In this document: positions 33,513 to 42,846 of the stretch, piece after piece
How positions within the stretch are numbered: the stretch's first letter is position 1
Layout of the letters: the number at the start of each line of letters is the position of its first letter
Source of the DNA: Paludibacteraceae bacterium
Lineage (GTDB): Bacteria; Bacteroidota; Bacteroidia; Bacteroidales; Paludibacteraceae
Direction: 5' to 3'
DNA: 47,922 bases
NCBI GenBank assembly: GCA_024399535.1
Contig: JAKSNU010000004.1
Span: forward strand, 1 to 47,922
Made by a program: the position numbers and the translations under genes
The notes under the pieces: model-generated
Told to the model about the DNA's origin: nothing
Seen by the model: the letters and a program-made list of their open reading frames with translations, nothing else
The model's database searches: none

Positions 33513-33872
33513 ATGGATGTAAGTAACAAAAAATTGATTTCGTGCATTGTCGAAGGAATGCAAGAAGTGAAAGCCAAAAGTATTAAGATAGTTGACATGA
33601 GTTCACTTGAGGCACCTTGTCCTTTCTTCGTTATATGCGAAGGCACGTCCAACACTCACGTCATGAGCATTGGTATTAGTATCAAAGATTGGGTTCGCGA
33701 ACATATAAGCCAGAAACCTCTCTCTTCCGAAGGCTACGAAAATGCAGAATGGGTCGTACTTGATTATGGTCAGGTTGTCGTACACGTTTTTCGTCATGAA
33801 ACTCGCGAATTCTACGACATCGAACATCTCTGGGCTGATGCCGAAATAACTGAAATAACCGATATTATATAA
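33513..33872 (+). CDS. rsfS: Ribosome silencing factor RsfS
   Basis: 119 aa. Binds ribosomal protein L14 and blocks joining of the 50S and 30S subunits when nutrients are low. Family pattern: MSSLEAPCPFFVICEGTSNTH, then GYENAEWVVLDYGQVVVHVF and REFYDIEHLWADAE. It comes directly before ftsH, an order common in Bacteroidota. Confidence 0.93.
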   Translation: MDVSNKKLISCIVEGMQEVKAKSIKIVDMSSLEAPCPFFVICEGTSNTHVMSIGISIKDWVREHISQKPLSSEGYENAEWVVLDYGQVVVHVFRHETREFYDIEHLWADAEITEITDII

Positions 33873-33879
33873 AAATACT

Positions 33880-35844
33880 ATGGAAAAAAGAAAAGGATTC
33901 GGTATTTACTGGATATATCTGGCTATTGCCATATTCTTCATCGTGATATCTTTTTGGACTCCCGGCGGCAGCTCCAAAGAGGTTCCTTATTCAAAACTTG
34001 TGAAAGCCGTACGCAGTGGTTGCGTCAAAAATGTTGAAATCGATATCAGCAATCGCACTGCTAAAGCTGAACTCGACCCTGAATGCGCCAAGACCTACAC
34101 CGGTCATCAATCCGCTGACGGCAATCCAGTAAACATCACAACAACTATCCCTGCAGTTGACGAGTTTTCGAAATTCCTTTCCGAAATGAAGGAAGAAGGC
34201 AATTTCACCGGAGAGGAAAGTTACAAGGAGAGTCACGACTATTGGAATGTCTTCCTCTTCTCGGTTCTCCCATTTGCCATTCTTATACTGTTCTTCGTCT
34301 ATATGAACCGCAGAATGACTGGCAATGGCGGAGGTGGAGGAGGAATCTTCAACGTCGGAAAATCGAATGCCAAAATATTCGACAAAAGCAAAGCGGAACA
34401 TAAAGTGACATTTGCCGATGTGGCAGGTCTCGAAGGTGCAAAGCAAGAGGTTGAAGAGATAGTTCATTTCCTAAAAAACCCTAAGAAATACACAGCCCTT
34501 GGAGGCAAGATTCCAAAGGGAGCTCTCCTCGTGGGTCCTCCAGGAACAGGAAAGACACTGCTTGCGAAAGCTGTTGCAGGCGAAGCTGATGTACCGTTTT
34601 TCTCAATGTCAGGCTCTGACTTTGTTGAGATGTTTGTAGGTGTCGGAGCTTCTCGTGTACGCGACCTCTTCCACCAAGCTAAGGAAAAAGCTCCTTGCAT
34701 TGTCTTCATCGACGAAATAGATGCAATAGGACGTGCCCGCGGCAAAAATGCCAGCTTCAACTCCAACGATGAGCGTGAAAATACTCTCAATCAACTTCTT
34801 ACCGAAATGGATGGTTTTGGCTCAAACTCCGGAGTCATCATTCTTGCTGCCACCAACCGTGCAGAAATTCTTGATAAGGCGCTTATGCGTGCAGGACGTT
34901 TCGACCGCCAAATACATGTCGAGCTACCAGACCTCAACGAACGCAAAGCAATATTCAACGTTCATCTGAAACCTATTAAAATTGACAGCAGTGTTGACGT
35001 TGATTTCCTTGCGCGCCAGACTCCAGGTTTCAGTGGTGCTGATATTGCCAATGTCTGCAACGAGTCAGCCCTCATCGCTGCACGGAAAGAGAAAACATCA
35101 GTCACAAAACAGGATTTCCTTGATGCTGTTGACCGTATAATTGGTGGCCTTGAGAAAAAAACCAAAATCATTACTGCCGAAGAGAAGAAAAACATCGCCT
35201 ACCACGAGGCTGGACATGCGACCATCAGTTGGCATCTGCAATATGCCGACCCTCTCGTCAAGGTGACTATTGTCCCTCGTGGACAAGCTCTCGGTGCTGC
35301 TTGGTATCTGCCTGAGGAGCGTCAGCTCACATCGCAACAATACATTCTCGACAAGATATGCTCTCTGCTCGGCGGACGTGCTGCTGAAGAGATTTTCTTC
35401 GGCATACTCGATACTGGTGCTCTCTCCGATCTCGAACAAGCCACACGTCGTGCCTATGCACTTGTCACCTATTTCGGAATGAGCGACAAGTTGAAGAACA
35501 TCTCCTTTTACGACTCTACCGGACAAAACGAATATGGTTTCACTAAACCATATTCCGAGGCTACAGCACAGATGATTGACGACGAGGTGAAACGTATCAT
35601 CAACGAGCAATACGAACGCGCCAAGGACATTCTTATTCAATACAAGGAGGGACACAATCGTATAGCCCAGATACTGATTGACAAGGAGGTACTCTTCGCC
35701 GAAGACCTCGAAAACGTATTTGGCAAACGCCCTTGGGCTTCGCGTGCCGAAGAACTGCTTGACGATGCTTCCAACTCACTCGTCACCGACTCTGAACCTA
35801 AATCCCTCACGCAAGCACCTGATGAACCACAAGACAACAATTAA
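33880..35844 (+). CDS. ftsH: ATP-dependent zinc metalloprotease FtsH
   Basis: 654 aa. Membrane-bound AAA+ protease that degrades misfolded membrane proteins and short-lived regulators. Two N-terminal membrane segments (about 8-26 and 120-140) flank an extracytoplasmic domain. The ATPase domain carries Walker A GPPGTGKT at 219-226, Walker [13 protein letters not shown], and the second region of homology [15 protein letters not shown]. The zinc protease motif is HEAGH at 442-446. A glycine run after TM2 is typical of the Bacteroidota form. The C-terminus is acidic and Ser/Pro-rich. Confidence 0.96.
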   Translation: MEKRKGFGIYWIYLAIAIFFIVISFWTPGGSSKEVPYSKLVKAVRSGCVKNVEIDISNRTAKAELDPECAKTYTGHQSADGNPVNITTTIPAVDEFSKFLSEMKEEGNFTGEESYKESHDYWNVFLFSVLPFAILILFFVYMNRRMTGNGGGGGGIFNVGKSNAKIFDKSKAEHKVTFADVAGLEGAKQEVEEIVHFLKNPKKYTALGGKIPKGALLVGPPGTGKTLLAKAVAGEADVPFFSMSGSDFVEMFVGVGASRVRDLFHQAKEKAPCIVFIDEIDAIGRARGKNASFNSNDERENTLNQLLTEMDGFGSNSGVIILAATNRAEILDKALMRAGRFDRQIHVELPDLNERKAIFNVHLKPIKIDSSVDVDFLARQTPGFSGADIANVCNESALIAARKEKTSVTKQDFLDAVDRIIGGLEKKTKIITAEEKKNIAYHEAGHATISWHLQYADPLVKVTIVPRGQALGAAWYLPEERQLTSQQYILDKICSLLGGRAAEEIFFGILDTGALSDLEQATRRAYALVTYFGMSDKLKNISFYDSTGQNEYGFTKPYSEATAQMIDDEVKRIINEQYERAKDILIQYKEGHNRIAQILIDKEVLFAEDLENVFGKRPWASRAEELLDDASNSLVTDSEPKSLTQAPDEPQDNN

Positions 35845-35851
35845 GTAGAAA

Positions 35852-36655
35852 ATGGATTACAAAAATCTCGCAATACGCACTGTTTCCGGAGCAATCCTCG
35901 TGACACTGATTGTAGCTGCCACGATGATGTCAGGTTGGTATTTCGCAGCACTGTTTGGCTTGATAGCCATACTGACGACTCACGAATTCATGAATATAAA
36001 TGGAATGGCGCGATGGAAGTCTTGGACTGCCGCTATTGCATCGCTTGCCATGTTCCTCTTGCCGATGGTTGGAATTAAATACACCGTTTGGATAGCTGCC
36101 GTTTGGATACTAATTCTCGTTGGTATGTTTGCAATGGAACTTTGGCTAAAAGCCGACGACCCAATCCGCAACTGGGGTATTTTCGCTCTCAGCCAACTGT
36201 ACGTTGCTCTCCCCTTTACGTTGATGCACATCCTGCAGATAAATTCCGAAATCAGCATGGTGCTTGTACTTTTCGTAATGATATGGGTGAACGATACCTT
36301 CGCTTTTCTGACAGGCTCGTTTCTCGGTCGTCATAGGATGTTCGAACGCGTATCTCCGAAAAAATCATGGGAAGGTTTTGTTGGGGGAAATATTTTTACT
36401 CTTGCCGCAGCTTTTATTCTTTGGCTGCTCTATCCTCGCACATTCGACCTATGCGAATGGTTTATTGTTGCTGAAATAATAGTTATTTTCGGTACACTCG
36501 GCGACCTTGTAGAATCACTGATGAAACGGACTCTCGGTCTGAAAGATTCCGGGCATATAATTCCCGGTCATGGTGGAATGCTCGATCGTTTTGACAGTGC
36601 AATACTCGCAGCCCCAATGCTCTATGCCGTTATATTGATAATAAATTCGTTATGA
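35852..36655 (+). CDS. cdsA: Phosphatidate cytidylyltransferase
   Basis: 267 aa integral membrane enzyme that makes CDP-diacylglycerol from phosphatidate and CTP, the branch point to phosphatidylethanolamine and phosphatidylglycerol. The full family signature is present near the C-terminus: SLMKRTLGLKDSGHIIPGHG followed directly by GMLDR. Seven or eight hydrophobic segments. It overlaps psd by 4 nt, and psd acts later in the same pathway. Confidence 0.95.
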   Translation: MDYKNLAIRTVSGAILVTLIVAATMMSGWYFAALFGLIAILTTHEFMNINGMARWKSWTAAIASLAMFLLPMVGIKYTVWIAAVWILILVGMFAMELWLKADDPIRNWGIFALSQLYVALPFTLMHILQINSEISMVLVLFVMIWVNDTFAFLTGSFLGRHRMFERVSPKKSWEGFVGGNIFTLAAAFILWLLYPRTFDLCEWFIVAEIIVIFGTLGDLVESLMKRTLGLKDSGHIIPGHGGMLDRFDSAILAAPMLYAVILIINSL

Positions 36656-37320
36656 AAAAGATAAAAATTCACAAAGAGGGCTACGGCATTGTAGCCGTAT
36701 TGTTTCTGATTATTGCCACACTGAATATTTTCGTATATTACGAAACCCCAAGCCGTACGCTTTTCATCGTTAATCTCATTATCACGTGTCTCGCTTTCGG
36801 TTATGTGATTTTCTTCTTCCGCAATCCCGCACGTGTGGTCGAAGTGGACGACAACAATATGATTATCGCCCCTGCCGACGGACGTGTCTGCGTGATTGAA
36901 CCAACCGAGGAATGGGAATATTTCGAAGGCAAGAGAATGATGCAGGTCTCAATATTCATGTCGCTGATTTCGGTTCATGCCAACTGGTTCCCTATTTCGG
37001 GCAAAGTGCTATATACCAAGCACCACAAAGGTCGTCATATTGCAGCCTACCTGCCTAAATCATCGTCCGAAAACGAGCGTGCGACTACAGTGATTGAATG
37101 TGCCAACGGCGAGAAGATATTAATTCGTCAGGTGGCTGGAGCTCTTGCTCGGCGAATCGTTACATATGCCGCTGCTGGTCATGAATGCTCAATCAACGAG
37201 CATCTCGGATTTATCAAATTCGGTTCACGTGTTGACATCTTCTTGCCAATTGACTCCAAGATTTTCGTCGAACTTGGCGAGTCAACTAAGGGCAACGAGA
37301 CAATTATCGCCCGCCTTTGA
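36652..37320 (+). CDS. psd: Phosphatidylserine decarboxylase
   Basis: 222 aa, the short type. Converts phosphatidylserine to phosphatidylethanolamine. The proenzyme cleaves itself between Gly191 and Ser192 in the motif IKFGSRVDIFLP, and the Ser becomes the pyruvoyl cofactor. The active-site strand VSIFMSLISVHANWFPISG is also seen, and one or two membrane segments lie at the N-terminus. Gene order cdsA-psd groups phospholipid steps. pssA, needed between them, is not in the window. The stop codon abuts that of the convergent transporter gene. Confidence 0.95.
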   Translation: MKKIKIHKEGYGIVAVLFLIIATLNIFVYYETPSRTLFIVNLIITCLAFGYVIFFFRNPARVVEVDDNNMIIAPADGRVCVIEPTEEWEYFEGKRMMQVSIFMSLISVHANWFPISGKVLYTKHHKGRHIAAYLPKSSSENERATTVIECANGEKILIRQVAGALARRIVTYAAAGHECSINEHLGFIKFGSRVDIFLPIDSKIFVELGESTKGNETIIARL

Positions 37321-38556
37321 TTATTTTATAGCACTCACCTTGATATAATTAGGTCTGACTACTGCATAGAACAGCAGCAGTCCTATGATATGTACACATG
37401 CCACCATCCAGAAAGTCGCTTCATAGCTGAAGTTCTCAGCCACCACTCCACCGAGCAGCACACCTATCCCGCTACCCAAATCCCAAGCGGTCAGTATCGT
37501 GCCGTTTGCCGTTCCTCGCTGGCTATGGTCAGCTATCGAAATTATCATATTCTGGAACGCCGGCCAGATATGGCCATTACCAAGACCTATCAGAATTGCA
37601 GCGCCATAATATCCCACCATTCCCTGCCAACCTGCCATTTCGGGCCACACTATGAATAGCAGATAGCCACAGGACGACAAAATCACACCTTCAGCAGCAT
37701 TCAGTACCATCTTGCCCTCCCTGAGCGACTTGCTCCCCCACAAACGCGAAGAAATCAAAGCCAGCGAAAGCAGCAGGAAGAACATTCCCGTACCGCCGGT
37801 TATCCCTAAATGCTCCTTGCCGTAAATGGCAAGGTAGTTGCCCATCACGCCCCAGCAGAAACCGCTCACCACGATGAACATTGCTATGAACCAACCTTTC
37901 AGCAGGAAGAAACGGTCAAGCGAAATCTTCTGTTTGTTCTTCACCACAGGCTTATCCTCCACCTTCACCCTTGAAGCCATCCACAACCCGAGACCTGCCA
38001 CGCCAAAGGCAATCCAGAAGAGCACGTCAAAATTGTTCGTCAGATGATAAAGGTATATTCCAGCAGAAGGTGCAATGGCAGAGGCGAGGTTATTGCTCAG
38101 ACCATAAAATCCTATTCCCTCGTTTCGCCTTGAAGATGGCAGCACGTCAATAGCCATAGTGCTGTTGGCAACAGTCGAAGCACCGAATGGTCCGCCATGC
38201 AATGTCCTGACCACAGCAAAAAGCACCATCGACCCTGCCACTAAATATCCACCCATAAATATGAAATAGGCAGTGAGGCACCACAGCAGCACCCTTTTTC
38301 TCGGGAAACTGTCAACCATGAAACCGCTGAATGGTCGCATGAGCAGGGCCACCAACGTATAACCCGACAGCACAAAGCCTATCATATCCTTTCCTGCACC
38401 GTAAGTCTCGCTCAGATATATTGGCAACAATGGCGTCAACAGATAGAACGAGAAAAACAGGGCGAAATTAGTCGCCATCACCCTGTTGTAATTGGCATTC
38501 CAAAGTTTCTCTTTCACTTCCATGATTACCTGTTGTTGTTTTTCGATATGTTTCAT
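37321..38556 (-). CDS. MFS transporter
   Basis: 411 aa from the ATG at 38556; a GTG at 38568 and an ATG at 38523 are alternatives. Twelve hydrophobic segments. The MFS motif A region after TM2 reads SGFMVDSFPRKRVLLW, and the TM4-5 region has LHGGPFGASTVANSTMAIDVLPSSRRNEGIGFYG, shortened here to its key residues GGPFGAS and PSSRRNEGIGF. It resembles DHA1/YfcJ-like drug or sugar exporters, but the substrate cannot be told. It is convergent with psd, with no gap. Its promoter box is at 38676-38683. Confidence 0.82.
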   Translation of the reverse strand: MKHIEKQQQVIMEVKEKLWNANYNRVMATNFALFFSFYLLTPLLPIYLSETYGAGKDMIGFVLSGYTLVALLMRPFSGFMVDSFPRKRVLLWCLTAYFIFMGGYLVAGSMVLFAVVRTLHGGPFGASTVANSTMAIDVLPSSRRNEGIGFYGLSNNLASAIAPSAGIYLYHLTNNFDVLFWIAFGVAGLGLWMASRVKVEDKPVVKNKQKISLDRFFLLKGWFIAMFIVVSGFCWGVMGNYLAIYGKEHLGITGGTGMFFLLLSLALISSRLWGSKSLREGKMVLNAAEGVILSSCGYLLFIVWPEMAGWQGMVGYYGAAILIGLGNGHIWPAFQNMIISIADHSQRGTANGTILTAWDLGSGIGVLLGGVVAENFSYEATFWMVACVHIIGLLLFYAVVRPNYIKVSAIK

Positions 38557-38675
38557 CAGCCTTTTCACCTATTACGTTCTGTCGCAGAAATATTCCGCAA
38601 ACTCGTAACAGCCTGCTATAAAAGGATTTACCGGCTTTATTATATTTACGATTATTATGGTTATAATGAATCGTG

Positions 38676-38683
38676 CAAAGGTA
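38676..38683 (-). promoter_or_regulatory. -7 promoter element of the MFS transporter gene
   Basis: TACCTTTG followed by C on the minus strand. No TTTG lies at 19-21 nt. The leader would be about 110 nt. Confidence 0.45.
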
Positions 38684-38810
38684 ACAATTTTTTCTCAGAC
38701 ATCACCCATCAAACAGCAAAAATTTATTCAACATTTTTTAAGACGGCAATGCCACACCAGCCAAACAATCAGTACATCACTATCGGAATACGTTGCTTGC
38801 ATCACTCTAA

Positions 38811-38944
38811 AGCTCTGCAGGAGCGGAATAGTGTATAAACAGAATCAAAACAGCTCTGAAAGAGCGAAAAAAATTAGGATAGGGCGTGAGCCCTATCTAT
38901 GGAGTAATCAACAACCAGAGTGCCGTAGGTACGACATAATTTTT
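38811..38944. repeat. Interspersed Bacteroidales hairpin-repeat array
   Basis: Modules in order: GCTCTGCAGGAGC (38812-38824), GCTCTGAAAGAGC (38853-38865), the perfect 8-bp hairpin GATAGGGCgtgaGCCCTATC (38878-38897), and TGCCGTAGGTACGACATAAT (38921-38940). I recall this module series as a common intergenic repeat of Bacteroidales. It sits at the border between core genes and the island. Confidence 0.7.
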
Positions 38945-38988
38945 CAGTAGATTCTACGCGAAACAATAATCAAAAAAATCACGAAACA

Positions 38989-39020
38989 TTTGTCCATATC
39001 AAAATAATACACTAACTTTG
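38989..39020 (+). promoter_or_regulatory. Near-consensus promoter of the helicase-methylase operon
   Basis: TTTG (38989-38992), 20-nt spacer, TAACTTTG (39013-39020) and then C. The predicted start is about 39027, some 430 nt before the first ATG, so a long leader RNA is made. Confidence 0.75.
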
Positions 39021-39026
39021 CAACGT

Positions 39027-39456
39027 AAAACCAGCAGTTTGTGCGTAATGCAGTAAACCGCTGATTTACAAAATATATTACATATAAATAGCATTGACTA
39101 TCATTGTGGTCTTCCAGAGAATAAGCCTGAGAAACTTTATTATTCTGAATAAACACCACATCAATGATGGTTGGCTCGTCCGTATATAGCTGAGGCTATG
39201 TGCTGAGAATTTGCCAACCGACATGCAATAACGAATAGTTGATGCCAAGCACTCCAATATTGGATTGCTGGCATTTTTCTTATTGCATGTCGGAGGTTCA
39301 GAAATTCTCACGCTTAGCCTCAGGAAGACCGTAAGATGATTGCCTGCAATCCTTTTCTTTTTGCAAGGCAATAGTCTTGCCTTACGCACACATATACAAG
39401 CCAATTCGGTTGATTGATAGCATTTGCATTAATTAGCCAGGTTGGCTTGTATTGTT
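39027..39456 (+). ncRNA. Highly structured leader RNA of the helicase-methylase operon
   Basis: Nearly the whole leader can be paired. Hairpin 1 is 39031-39065 (CAGCAGTTT/AAACCGCTG, with TGC/GCA inside). Hairpin 2 is 39100-39168 (ATCATTGTGGT with ACCACATCAATGAT, one 3-nt bulge, and an inner CAGA-ATAA/TTATTCTG stem). Hairpin 3 is a nested structure of 132 nt: outer arms 39191-39212 and 39302-39322 (TGAGGCTA and GAGAATTT with their inverses, one U:U mismatch, a G:U pair and a bulged C), a perfect 14-bp stem 39218-39231/39280-39293 (CCGACATGCAATAA), and an inner stem 39242-39273 around TCCAATATTGGA. Hairpin 4 is 39332-39384. Hairpin 5 is ACAAGCCAA/TTGGCTTGT (39397-39405/39442-39450), ending 6 nt before the ATG. 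Bulges and wobble pairs look like a folded RNA rather than simple DNA repeats. Its function is unknown. Confidence 0.65.
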
Positions 39457-42400
39457 ATGTCAAAGATTTTCGACAATAGTTCAGAAGAGAAAAAATTCAA
39501 GAACATTCTGAAAGAGGTCATTATCGAAGATTCTGTCAAACGCATTGACATGTGCGTTGGCTATTTCAATCTTCGAGGATGGGATTTCATTGCAGAGGAG
39601 ATTGACGAACTTGAAGGAGCATACGTGTATGAGGAAGATGACCGAGTGTTTCGTACATCCCGTTTGCTGATAGGTATGTATCAGGCTCCAGAAGAATTGA
39701 TAAGGCTTCAGTATAAGAACAAAAGATTGCCTGATTCTGACTATGTCCAGAAATGTAAACGCAAAATAGCGGAAGACTTCAAACGACAGTTGCTCATAGG
39801 CAAATGTACGGCAAAAGACGAGGTCACGCTTCGTGTTCTGTGTCGCCAACTCGAAGAAGGGAAGGTTTGTGTGAAATTGTACTTGAAAGAGCCTCTTCAC
39901 GCTAAACTTTATCTTGCCCACACCAACAGCAATCTGAAGAAGATATATGCTTTCTTAGGCAGCAGCAATCTGACATACAGCGGTCTTGCAGGTAATGGCG
40001 AGTTGAATACAGAGGTGAATGACACTAACGATGATGAATACTTAGCTCAATGGTTCGATGACCGATGGAACGACAGATTGTCTATTGACATCAGCAAAGA
40101 CCTTGTAGAGGTAATCAAAAACAGTTGGGCATCTGCTGACGACATTCCGCCATATTACATATATCTGAAGACAGCTTATCTGCTTAGTCAGGATGCACGT
40201 ACAGGTATGGCAGAATATACTTTGCCACCTATGTTCAAGAAAGATCTTTTTGAATTTCAGGAGACAGCCGTCAAGATTGCTGCAAAACATCTGAATAACG
40301 AGAAACGAGGAGGAGCAATGATAGGTGATGTCGTTGGTTTAGGTAAGACAATTACAGCCTGTGCGGTTGCAAAAGTGTTTGAACAGCAGTTTTATGCCTC
40401 AACCTTGATAATCTGTCCTGCCAATCTTCAGGTTATGTGGCAGAAATATATTGACAAATACGATTTGAAGGCTACAGTCACCTCTATGCAAAAGAGGATG
40501 GATGTTGAGAACATGAGGTATTACAAGCTCGTGATTATTGACGAGAGTCACAACCTCAGGAATTCAGAAGGCAGTCGTTATCATAACATCAAAGACCTAA
40601 TCAACGTCATGGATTGTAAGGTTCTCTTACTCACTGCAACGCCTTACAATAAAGACTTCTCAGACCTTGGCAATCAGCTGAAACTGTTTCTTGACCCTGA
40701 TTTTGATTTGGGCATACGTCCAGAATCCTATATACAGGAAATTGGCGGGGAACGTCAGTTCCTGATGAAGCACAACGAGGTTTTCATCCGTAGCATCAAG
40801 GCTTTTGAACAAAGCGAGAGGGTAGAGGATTGGCGTGAATTGATGAAACTTTTTCTTGTCCGTCGTACAAGGACGTTCATCAAAGATAATTATGCTCTGA
40901 CAGACCCAGACTCCAAGCGAAAATACTTGCAATTCCGTGATGGTCACAAGAGTTATTTTCCTGACCGTATTCCAATAGCTGTCAAATATAAAACAGAGAA
41001 AAACGACCAGTATTCCCGCCTTTACAGTGATGAGATGATAGACACTATGAAGGAGTTGAAACTTCCTCGTTATGGTCTTTCGCATTACATTGATGAGGCA
41101 AAAAAGAATGAGGCTGGCAAAAATGACAGAAAATTTCTTGAAAACCTTTCTCGTGCTGGTCAGCGTATGATGGGTTTCTGCATGAGTACCTTTTTTAAAC
41201 GTATAGATTCTTCAGGTTATTCTTTTCTGCTGACTATTTATCGCCACATTCTGCGAAATATGGTTTTTATCTATGCTATAGACAATAAAATCGAATTACC
41301 TATAGGAGATGAGAATGTACTTCCTGATGACTTTATGGAAGATAACGACTCTGGCACTCTTCCTAACATACCATCGGCAAAAAATATCTTGAAGGAAGAA
41401 AACGGAACAATAAAGATTTCAACAGATGATAAACTGTATGAGTCTTTGGCAAAGGATTATTACCAGGCTATAATTTTGAAAAGTGGGAGTAGTGTAAGGA
41501 GATTAGACTCTGGTTATTTCAAACGCTCTCTCAAAACTCAATTGAAGAAAGATTGCGAGGTTCTTTTCAAGATTCTGAATATGTGTAATGGATGGGTTGT
41601 AAAGGAAGACCAGAAACTTAACGAACTTGAAACGCTGCTGACTGTCACTCATCCAAAGGAAAAGGTTTTGGTCTTTACACAATACAGCGACACTGCAAGA
41701 TATATTTACAATCAACTCAAGAAACGGGGAATTGATTCAATAGAATGTGTTACAGGCAATACTGACAATCCTACGGCCATAGTTGACCGGTTTTCGCCTA
41801 AAAGCAACAATGCGCCAACCGAGAAGGAAAATGAATTGAGAGTGCTTGTTGCAACTGACGTTCTTTCTGAAGGCCAAAACCTTCAGGATGCACACGTTAT
41901 TGTTAATTACGATATGCCATGGGCTATCATAAGGTTGATTCAACGTGCAGGCCGTGTTGACCGTATTGGTCAGGAGGCCGAAAAAATCTTGTGCTATTCT
42001 TTCTTTCCTGCAGAAGGTGTCGAGAAGGTCATCAGGTTGCGCAAACGTCTGAACGACCGTATAAACGAAAATGCCAATGTCGTAGGCAGTGACGAGATTT
42101 TCTTTGAGGGTAACGAGAAAAACCTGCAAGACCTCTTTAATGAAAAAGCAGGTTCGCTTGACGATGAAGATGATTCAGACGTTGATATGGCATCATACGC
42201 TTATCAGATTTGGAAGAACGCAACTGACGCAAAACCAGAACTGAAAAATATTATTCCAGCCATACCAGAGAAGGCATATTCCACAAAGACAAACACTGGC
42301 AACACTGTTGATGAAGGTGTTGTCACGTACGCCAAGACGTCAAGCGATAGCGACATCCTTACATGGGTTGACAAGAACGGACGGATAGTGACACAGTCGC

Positions 42401-42843
42401 AACTTACAATCCTGAAGGCTATGGCATGTGACAGCAAAACTCCTGCTGTTTCTCCTTTCGACAATCATCATGAATTGGTTGACAGGGCACTATCCTCTGT
42501 CAGCGAGATGAACACAAAGACGAGCGGCATATTAGGTAGTCGTTTTAGCACAAAGTTCAGGGTCGTTGCAATGATGGAGACATATATGGAGCAAAATCCA
42601 ATTTTTGCCACTCCTGAATTGAAAGAGGCAATAAACCAGATTTACAATTATCCATTGCGGGAACAATCTAAATTCACCTTAGGTCAAATGCTGAAACGTG
42701 GAGACATGGCTGATGATTTTGCTGAATATTTGGTAGAGATGTGCCGTGCAAATCAACTTTGTGTAATTGCAGAGGAAAATGAAAACAAAGAAGCAAGAGT
42801 AATATGTTCTCTTGGATTGAAAAACGAAGACAATATTGTATAA
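39457..42843 (+). CDS. PLD-nuclease-like / SNF2 helicase fusion protein
   Basis: 1128 aa from the ATG at 39457; the frame also reaches a TTG at 39442, which lies in the leader hairpin. The N-terminal 200 or so residues are phospholipase-D-like: HAKLYLAH at 148-155 (HxK motif, the usual Asp replaced by His155) followed by FLGSSNLTYSGL. Then comes a superfamily 2/SNF2 motor: Walker A GDVVGLGKT (290-298), DESH (362-365), LLLTATPYN (390 on), FTQYSDTARYIYNQL, and motif VI QRAGRVDRIGQ (829-839). The C-terminal 280 residues are not recognised. The family is common in restriction and defence modules, where it would translocate on or cut invading DNA. It starts the operon and is followed 3 nt later by the methylase. 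Confidence 0.88.
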   Translation: MSKIFDNSSEEKKFKNILKEVIIEDSVKRIDMCVGYFNLRGWDFIAEEIDELEGAYVYEEDDRVFRTSRLLIGMYQAPEELIRLQYKNKRLPDSDYVQKCKRKIAEDFKRQLLIGKCTAKDEVTLRVLCRQLEEGKVCVKLYLKEPLHAKLYLAHTNSNLKKIYAFLGSSNLTYSGLAGNGELNTEVNDTNDDEYLAQWFDDRWNDRLSIDISKDLVEVIKNSWASADDIPPYYIYLKTAYLLSQDARTGMAEYTLPPMFKKDLFEFQETAVKIAAKHLNNEKRGGAMIGDVVGLGKTITACAVAKVFEQQFYASTLIICPANLQVMWQKYIDKYDLKATVTSMQKRMDVENMRYYKLVIIDESHNLRNSEGSRYHNIKDLINVMDCKVLLLTATPYNKDFSDLGNQLKLFLDPDFDLGIRPESYIQEIGGERQFLMKHNEVFIRSIKAFEQSERVEDWRELMKLFLVRRTRTFIKDNYALTDPDSKRKYLQFRDGHKSYFPDRIPIAVKYKTEKNDQYSRLYSDEMIDTMKELKLPRYGLSHYIDEAKKNEAGKNDRKFLENLSRAGQRMMGFCMSTFFKRIDSSGYSFLLTIYRHILRNMVFIYAIDNKIELPIGDENVLPDDFMEDNDSGTLPNIPSAKNILKEENGTIKISTDDKLYESLAKDYYQAIILKSGSSVRRLDSGYFKRSLKTQLKKDCEVLFKILNMCNGWVVKEDQKLNELETLLTVTHPKEKVLVFTQYSDTARYIYNQLKKRGIDSIECVTGNTDNPTAIVDRFSPKSNNAPTEKENELRVLVATDVLSEGQNLQDAHVIVNYDMPWAIIRLIQRAGRVDRIGQEAEKILCYSFFPAEGVEKVIRLRKRLNDRINENANVVGSDEIFFEGNEKNLQDLFNEKAGSLDDEDDSDVDMASYAYQIWKNATDAKPELKNIIPAIPEKAYSTKTNTGNTVDEGVVTYAKTSSDSDILTWVDKNGRIVTQSQLTILKAMACDSKTPAVSPFDNHHELVDRALSSVSEMNTKTSGILGSRFSTKFRVVAMMETYMEQNPIFATPELKEAINQIYNYPLREQSKFTLGQMLKRGDMADDFAEYLVEMCRANQLCVIAEENENKEARVICSLGLKNEDNIV

Positions 42844-42846
42844 GTC

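Larger units (their letters stand above)
38557..38988. other. Spacer between the MFS transporter and the accessory island
   Basis: Holds the transporter leader and its -7 box (TACCTTTG on the minus strand at 38676-38683, no good -33), a plain AT-rich stretch at 38684-38810, and a block of hairpin repeats at 38811-38944. There is no convincing gene; frames here cross the repeats. Confidence 0.6.

Noticed and set aside
38657-38950. 97-aa plus-strand frame before the island
   Set aside because: It runs through interspersed hairpin repeats, a known source of false ORFs in Bacteroidales.
39048-39056. Two-codon upstream ORF (ATG CAG TAA) in the leader
   Set aside because: It is within hairpin 1 and has no support beyond chance.
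39191-39322. Integron attC site or simple MITE
   Set aside because: No integrase or cassette boundary consensus is visible. The arms have wobble pairs and bulges, and no target-site duplication or clear terminal repeats enclose the block. A MITE is not fully excluded without a genome search.
39027-39456. Retron msr-msd or DRT-type non-coding RNA
   Set aside because: The folding would fit loosely, but no reverse transcriptase is encoded in the neighbouring genes.
39442-39456. Upstream TTG start for the PLD-SNF2 protein
   Set aside because: It lies in the last leader hairpin and only adds MACIV; the ATG at 39457 is preferred.
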